Part shown: positions 14,195-16,929 of the stretch, one piece after another
Numbering within the stretch: the stretch's first letter is position 1
How the letters are laid out: every line of letters starts with the position of its first letter
Made by a program: the position numbers and the translations under genes
Source of the DNA: an uncultured Christensenella sp.
GTDB lineage: Bacteria; Bacillota; Clostridia; Christensenellales; UBA1242
Assembly: GCA_949291975.1 (NCBI GenBank)
Contig: CASEYA010000008.1
Location: 1-16,929 of the forward strand
Length of the DNA stretch: 16,929 bases
Direction of reading: 5' to 3'
Notes under the pieces: model-generated
What the model was told of the DNA's origin: nothing
What the model saw: only the letters and a program-made list of their open reading frames with translations
Databases searched by the model: none

Positions 14195-14467
14195 ATGAAC
14201 AAACAAGAATTTATTGCAGCAGTTGCTGAAAAAACTGGAGTTACACAGGCTGAGTCTGCAAGAGTTATAAACGCAACTCTTGATGTAATTACAGAAACAC
14301 TTAAAAAAGGTGATGAAATCGTTTTGACAGGCTTTGGAAAATTTGAAGCTAAAAAGCGTGCAGCAAGAGATGGAATCAACCCACTTACAAAGGCTGCAAT
14401 TAAAATCCCTGCTTGCAAAGTTCCTGCATTCAAGGCTGGAAAAGGCCTTAAAGATGCAATTAACTAA
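14195..14467 (+). CDS. hup: HU-family DNA-binding protein (canonical)
   Basis: Nucleoid protein that bends and compacts DNA as a dimer. The 90-residue protein matches HU throughout: MNKQEFIAAVAEKTGVTQ, TGFGKFE (45-51), the arm tip INPLT (61-65), then IKIPACKVPAFKAGKGLKDAIN. AAGGAG (14181-14186) lies eight bases before the ATG. It has its own terminator and extended -10 promoter, so it is likely expressed separately from the divergent HU upstream, and probably is the main HU of the cell. Confidence 0.95.
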   Translation: MNKQEFIAAVAEKTGVTQAESARVINATLDVITETLKKGDEIVLTGFGKFEAKKRAARDGINPLTKAAIKIPACKVPAFKAGKGLKDAIN

Positions 14468-14483
14468 TTGCTGAAAAAATCAT

Positions 14484-14514
14484 AAAAGGGCGAAACTTGT
14501 TTTTGCCCTTTTTT
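14484..14514 (+). terminator. Terminator of second HU gene, abutting the dus ribosome site
   Basis: AAAAGGGC (14484-14491) pairs with GCCCTTTT (14505-14512), with GAAAC/GTTTT pairing within, and ends in six T. The GGAGG of dus begins only four bases later. Confidence 0.88.
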
Positions 14515-14527
14515 GTTGGAGGAAAGT

Positions 14528-15460
14528 GTGAAAATAAAAAATGTTACATTGCCATCAAATGTGGTGCTTGCTCCAATGGCTGGCTTTACAGATTGTGGCT
14601 TTCGCTATCTTTGTTCAAGTTTTGGCTGTGGACTTACAACAACTGAAATGGTAAGTGCAAAGGGACTGCTTTATATGAATGATGGCTCAAAAAGTTTGTT
14701 AAACTGTGATAAAAGCGAAAAGCCAAAAGCTGTTCAAATTTTTTCAAACGAGCCAGATGTAGTTGCAGAGGTCATTAAGCGTGGAACGCTGAAAGATTTT
14801 GACATAATCGATATCAACATGGGATGTCCAATGCCAAAGGTGGTAAAAGAGGGAATGGGCTCGGCACTGTTGAAAGATTTTAAAACAGCAAGTGAAGTCA
14901 TTAAAAGTGTTGAAAAAAATACCAAACAGCCTGTTACCGTTAAGTTTCGAATTGGTTTTGATGCCAAACACATTGTCGCAACAGATTTTGCTAAAATGTG
15001 TGAAGACAGCGGAGCAAGCGCTGTTTGCGTTCATGGCAGAACAAAAACACAACTTTATACTGGGCTTGCTGACTGGAACGAAATTCAAAAAGTCAAAGAA
15101 AGCGTTAAAATTCCAGTTATAGGCAATGGTGATGTTCTTTCTTTTGCTGAGGCAGAGGATAAAATGAAAAACTTTGGTGTCGATGGCGTGGCAATTGGAA
15201 GAGCGGCACTTGGCAAACCTTGGATATTCTCTAAAAAATATGACCATGCTATTCCAGAAAATGTGGGGGAAATAATAAGAAAACATTTTCAAATTTTGCA
15301 AAACTTTTTTCCAGAAAAGCTTGTTTTGCTTCACATGAGAAAACATCTTGCTTGCTATGTGCAAAAAATTCCACACGCAAAACAAATCAGACACAAGTTA
15401 GTCACAAGCGATAATCTTCACGAAGTTCTTGAAATAATTGACAAACTTTTCATAAATTAG
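14528..15460 (+). CDS. dus: tRNA-dihydrouridine synthase (DusB-like)
   Basis: An FMN enzyme that reduces uridines in tRNA. The 310-residue TIM barrel begins with LAPMAGFTDCGFR (14-26); the catalytic Cys100 is in INMGCPMPKV, followed by VKFRIGF (138-144), VHGRT (168-172), the FMN-phosphate strand IGNGDV (198-203) and GRAALGKPWIF (224-234). All key residues are present. The start is set at GTG 14528, five bases after GGAGG (14518-14522); the in-frame TTG at 14513 lies in the terminator T run and ahead of that site. It directly follows the HU terminator with no clear promoter between. Bacterial dus genes of this type are usually named dusB. Confidence 0.92.
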   Translation: MKIKNVTLPSNVVLAPMAGFTDCGFRYLCSSFGCGLTTTEMVSAKGLLYMNDGSKSLLNCDKSEKPKAVQIFSNEPDVVAEVIKRGTLKDFDIIDINMGCPMPKVVKEGMGSALLKDFKTASEVIKSVEKNTKQPVTVKFRIGFDAKHIVATDFAKMCEDSGASAVCVHGRTKTQLYTGLADWNEIQKVKESVKIPVIGNGDVLSFAEAEDKMKNFGVDGVAIGRAALGKPWIFSKKYDHAIPENVGEIIRKHFQILQNFFPEKLVLLHMRKHLACYVQKIPHAKQIRHKLVTSDNLHEVLEIIDKLFIN

Positions 15461-15470
15461 CATTTTTTAG

Positions 15471-15499
15471 TTGCTAGTTTTGTCTAAATTTAGTATTAT
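15471..15499 (+). promoter_or_regulatory. Promoter of the Na/Pi-cotransporter-like gene
   Basis: -35 TTGCTA (15471-15476), 17-base spacer, -10 TATTAT (15494-15499), about 28 bases before the start codon. Confidence 0.6.
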
Positions 15500-15526
15500 T
15501 TAAATTAGTAAATCAATTGGTGAAAA

Positions 15527-16929
15527 ATGAATTTAGATATTTTTTATGAATTGATGCTTGCTCTTGCTGGCTTGGGTGTTATCCTTTATGGAATAAAGGT
15601 CATGAATTCAAGCATAGAAACGGTCATTGGACCAAAGTTTAAACAAATGCTTGGCAAAGCATCAAACAACAATTTCAAAAACTATTTAATTGGAACAGGC
15701 ACAACTTTTGTTGTGCAGACTTCGGTGTTAACTGTTACCATGGCAACAGGTCTTGTTAACATCGGCTCAATTGGGCTTGCTCAAGCGTTGGCACTTGTTT
15801 TGGGGGCAAACTTGGGCTCGGCGCTTTCAATGGTTTTAATGGCTTTTGAAAGCATAAACTTGCTTCAAATATTGTCAACATTTTGCTTGATTGGAATAAT
15901 TGTTCTACTTTGTGCAAAACGAACAAGAACAGAAGTTATTGGTCGAACCTTGCTTGGTTTTGGACTTTTGTGCCTTGGAATAACTCTTCTTGGTTCCAGT
16001 ATGCAAAATCTTGCTGGACTTATGGACATGCAAAGTGTGCTTTCAACAATAACAAACCCACTTCTTTTAATGCTTCTTGGCATGGCGTTTAGTTTGATAA
16101 TGCAAAGTTCTTTTCCGGTTTTAACAATTTTAATTGCTCTTGTTGGAACTGGTGCAATGGAATTCATTCCTGCGTGTTATGCAATCTATGGCTCAAACCT
16201 TGGAACAGCACTGATAATAATGTTTTTAACCCGATTTGGTGATGGTGCGAATGGTCGCAAGGTTGTTGGCTTTAATGTGATTTTTAAAATTTTCAGTTGT
16301 ATTTTATTCCCACTTCTAATGTTAATTCCCGCATGGGTAGAGTGGATACATTTTGACCTTTGTGCTGGAAATGGCAGTATAAGTTTGGTATTGATAATGA
16401 TTCTCTTTAACTTTGTTCCGTCACTTTTGTTGTTGCCATTTTCAAAACCATTGGCTGCTTTTATGAATTTGATTGTAAAAAAAGGCAAAAAAAGCGCAAA
16501 ATCAGAATATGACGATTTTGAACTTGATGACAGAATAATAAATAACCCCGTAATTGCTTTTAGGTCGGTAAAGCAAAATGCAGCAAAAATTTTGGATATG
16601 CAAATAAGTTTAAACAAAAAACTTTGTGCAATAATCTTCGATAGAGACCAAGCATATGTTTCTCAAAAAGGAAAATTAAAGGCAATAGAAAAAGCCATAA
16701 AACTCACAACCAACAGTGCAATTCGAGTGGGCAGTCGATATAAAAATCAACTTGATAGAATAAATATTTTGCTTAATATTTTAAATGACAATTCGCAAAT
16801 ATTAAGGGTTAATTCACGCTTTGATGATTTTGCCAAAACAATAAAAAACAAGCCAAGAAGTTTGTTGAATTCACAGATTGAAGTGCTTAAAAATTTAAGC
16901 AATGATATAAATGACCTTGGCGAAAAAGT
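15527..16929 (+). CDS. Na/Pi-cotransporter family protein with PhoU-like tail (3' end outside window)
   Basis: The frame is open to the window end (467 codons seen). The first ~315 residues are membrane-embedded with the two inverted-repeat halves of the NaPi-II family: GTGTTFVVQTSVLTV (56-70) then LGANLGSAL (92-100), and MAFSLIMQSSFPVLT (186-200) then YGSNLGTAL (221-229). The family's QSSS motifs are altered to QTSV (64-67) and QSSF (193-196). From about 330 a charged helical region begins with ELDDRIINNPVIAF, the usual junction to a PhoU-like helical domain. The ATG at 15527 has only a weak GGTGA (15519-15523) close by. Phosphate transport is the family function; the changed motifs make the substrate uncertain. 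No other Pho gene is in the window. Confidence 0.85.
   Translation, partial: MNLDIFYELMLALAGLGVILYGIKVMNSSIETVIGPKFKQMLGKASNNNFKNYLIGTGTTFVVQTSVLTVTMATGLVNIGSIGLAQALALVLGANLGSALSMVLMAFESINLLQILSTFCLIGIIVLLCAKRTRTEVIGRTLLGFGLLCLGITLLGSSMQNLAGLMDMQSVLSTITNPLLLMLLGMAFSLIMQSSFPVLTILIALVGTGAMEFIPACYAIYGSNLGTALIIMFLTRFGDGANGRKVVGFNVIFKIFSCILFPLLMLIPAWVEWIHFDLCAGNGSISLVLIMILFNFVPSLLLLPFSKPLAAFMNLIVKKGKKSAKSEYDDFELDDRIINNPVIAFRSVKQNAAKILDMQISLNKKLCAIIFDRDQAYVSQKGKLKAIEKAIKLTTNSAIRVGSRYKNQLDRINILLNILNDNSQILRVNSRFDDFAKTIKNKPRSLLNSQIEVLKNLSNDINDLGEK

Noticed and set aside
14744..15394. A 216-codon minus-strand frame opposite dus
   Set aside because: dus on the plus strand carries all catalytic motifs; the antisense translation is Cys/Phe/Asn-rich with no recognisable domain.
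16186..16617. A 143-codon minus-strand frame opposite the transporter gene
   Set aside because: The plus-strand frame from 15527 is open to the window end and matches a known transporter family.

Overview
This is an AT-rich window with mostly strong Shine-Dalgarno sites, intrinsic terminators with long T runs and Firmicutes-type genes: an rpsF-ssb-rpsR operon, a SpoVB/YtgP-like flippase and a Ser/Lys signal peptidase I. It suggests a low-GC Gram-positive bacterium, most likely an uncultured gut-type clostridium; this assignment is inference. TGA is a normal stop here (at least lepB and the first HU gene end in TGA), so it is not a Mycoplasma-type code. No tRNA, rRNA, CRISPR array or insertion sequence was seen, and no gene-free stretch exceeds about 150 bases.

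Layout. 1-4368 (+) is the 3' part of a giant repetitive beta-helix surface protein with GLUG-like repeats, ending in a perfect-stem terminator that can also serve the convergent minus-strand genes. 4452-5763 (-) holds ppa (inorganic pyrophosphatase) followed by lepB (signal peptidase I), separated by a hairpin that may influence the lepB ribosome site. From a divergent promoter region at 5798-5873, two poorly known genes run rightward. The first (5897-7294) looks like a Cof-type HAD phosphatase that has lost its catalytic aspartates and gained a long coiled-coil tail. The second (7392-8591) looks like a SipW-type signal peptidase that has lost its catalytic Ser and His and carries a coiled-coil cytoplasmic tail. 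This pair of apparent pseudoenzymes is the most unusual part of the window.

8604-9871 is the ribosomal operon rpsF-ssb-rpsR, with a promoter built into the preceding terminator, a leader resembling the S6:S18 autoregulatory element, and its own terminator. 9917-13752 is a trxB-glmM-flippase cluster: thioredoxin reductase, phosphoglucosamine mutase (UDP-GlcNAc supply) and a lipid-II/oligosaccharide flippase-like membrane protein. 13794-14467 holds two tandem HU genes, one divergent and one canonical. 14528-15460 is a tRNA-dihydrouridine synthase, and 15527 to the window end is a 3'-truncated Na/Pi-cotransporter-like protein with a PhoU-like tail.

Common threads are cell-envelope functions (surface protein, signal peptidase and its inactive-looking relative, glmM, flippase) mixed with core housekeeping. 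Promoters share an extended -10 (TGnTAnAAT) in five of seven cases, and several -35 boxes lie in the descending arm of the upstream gene's terminator.
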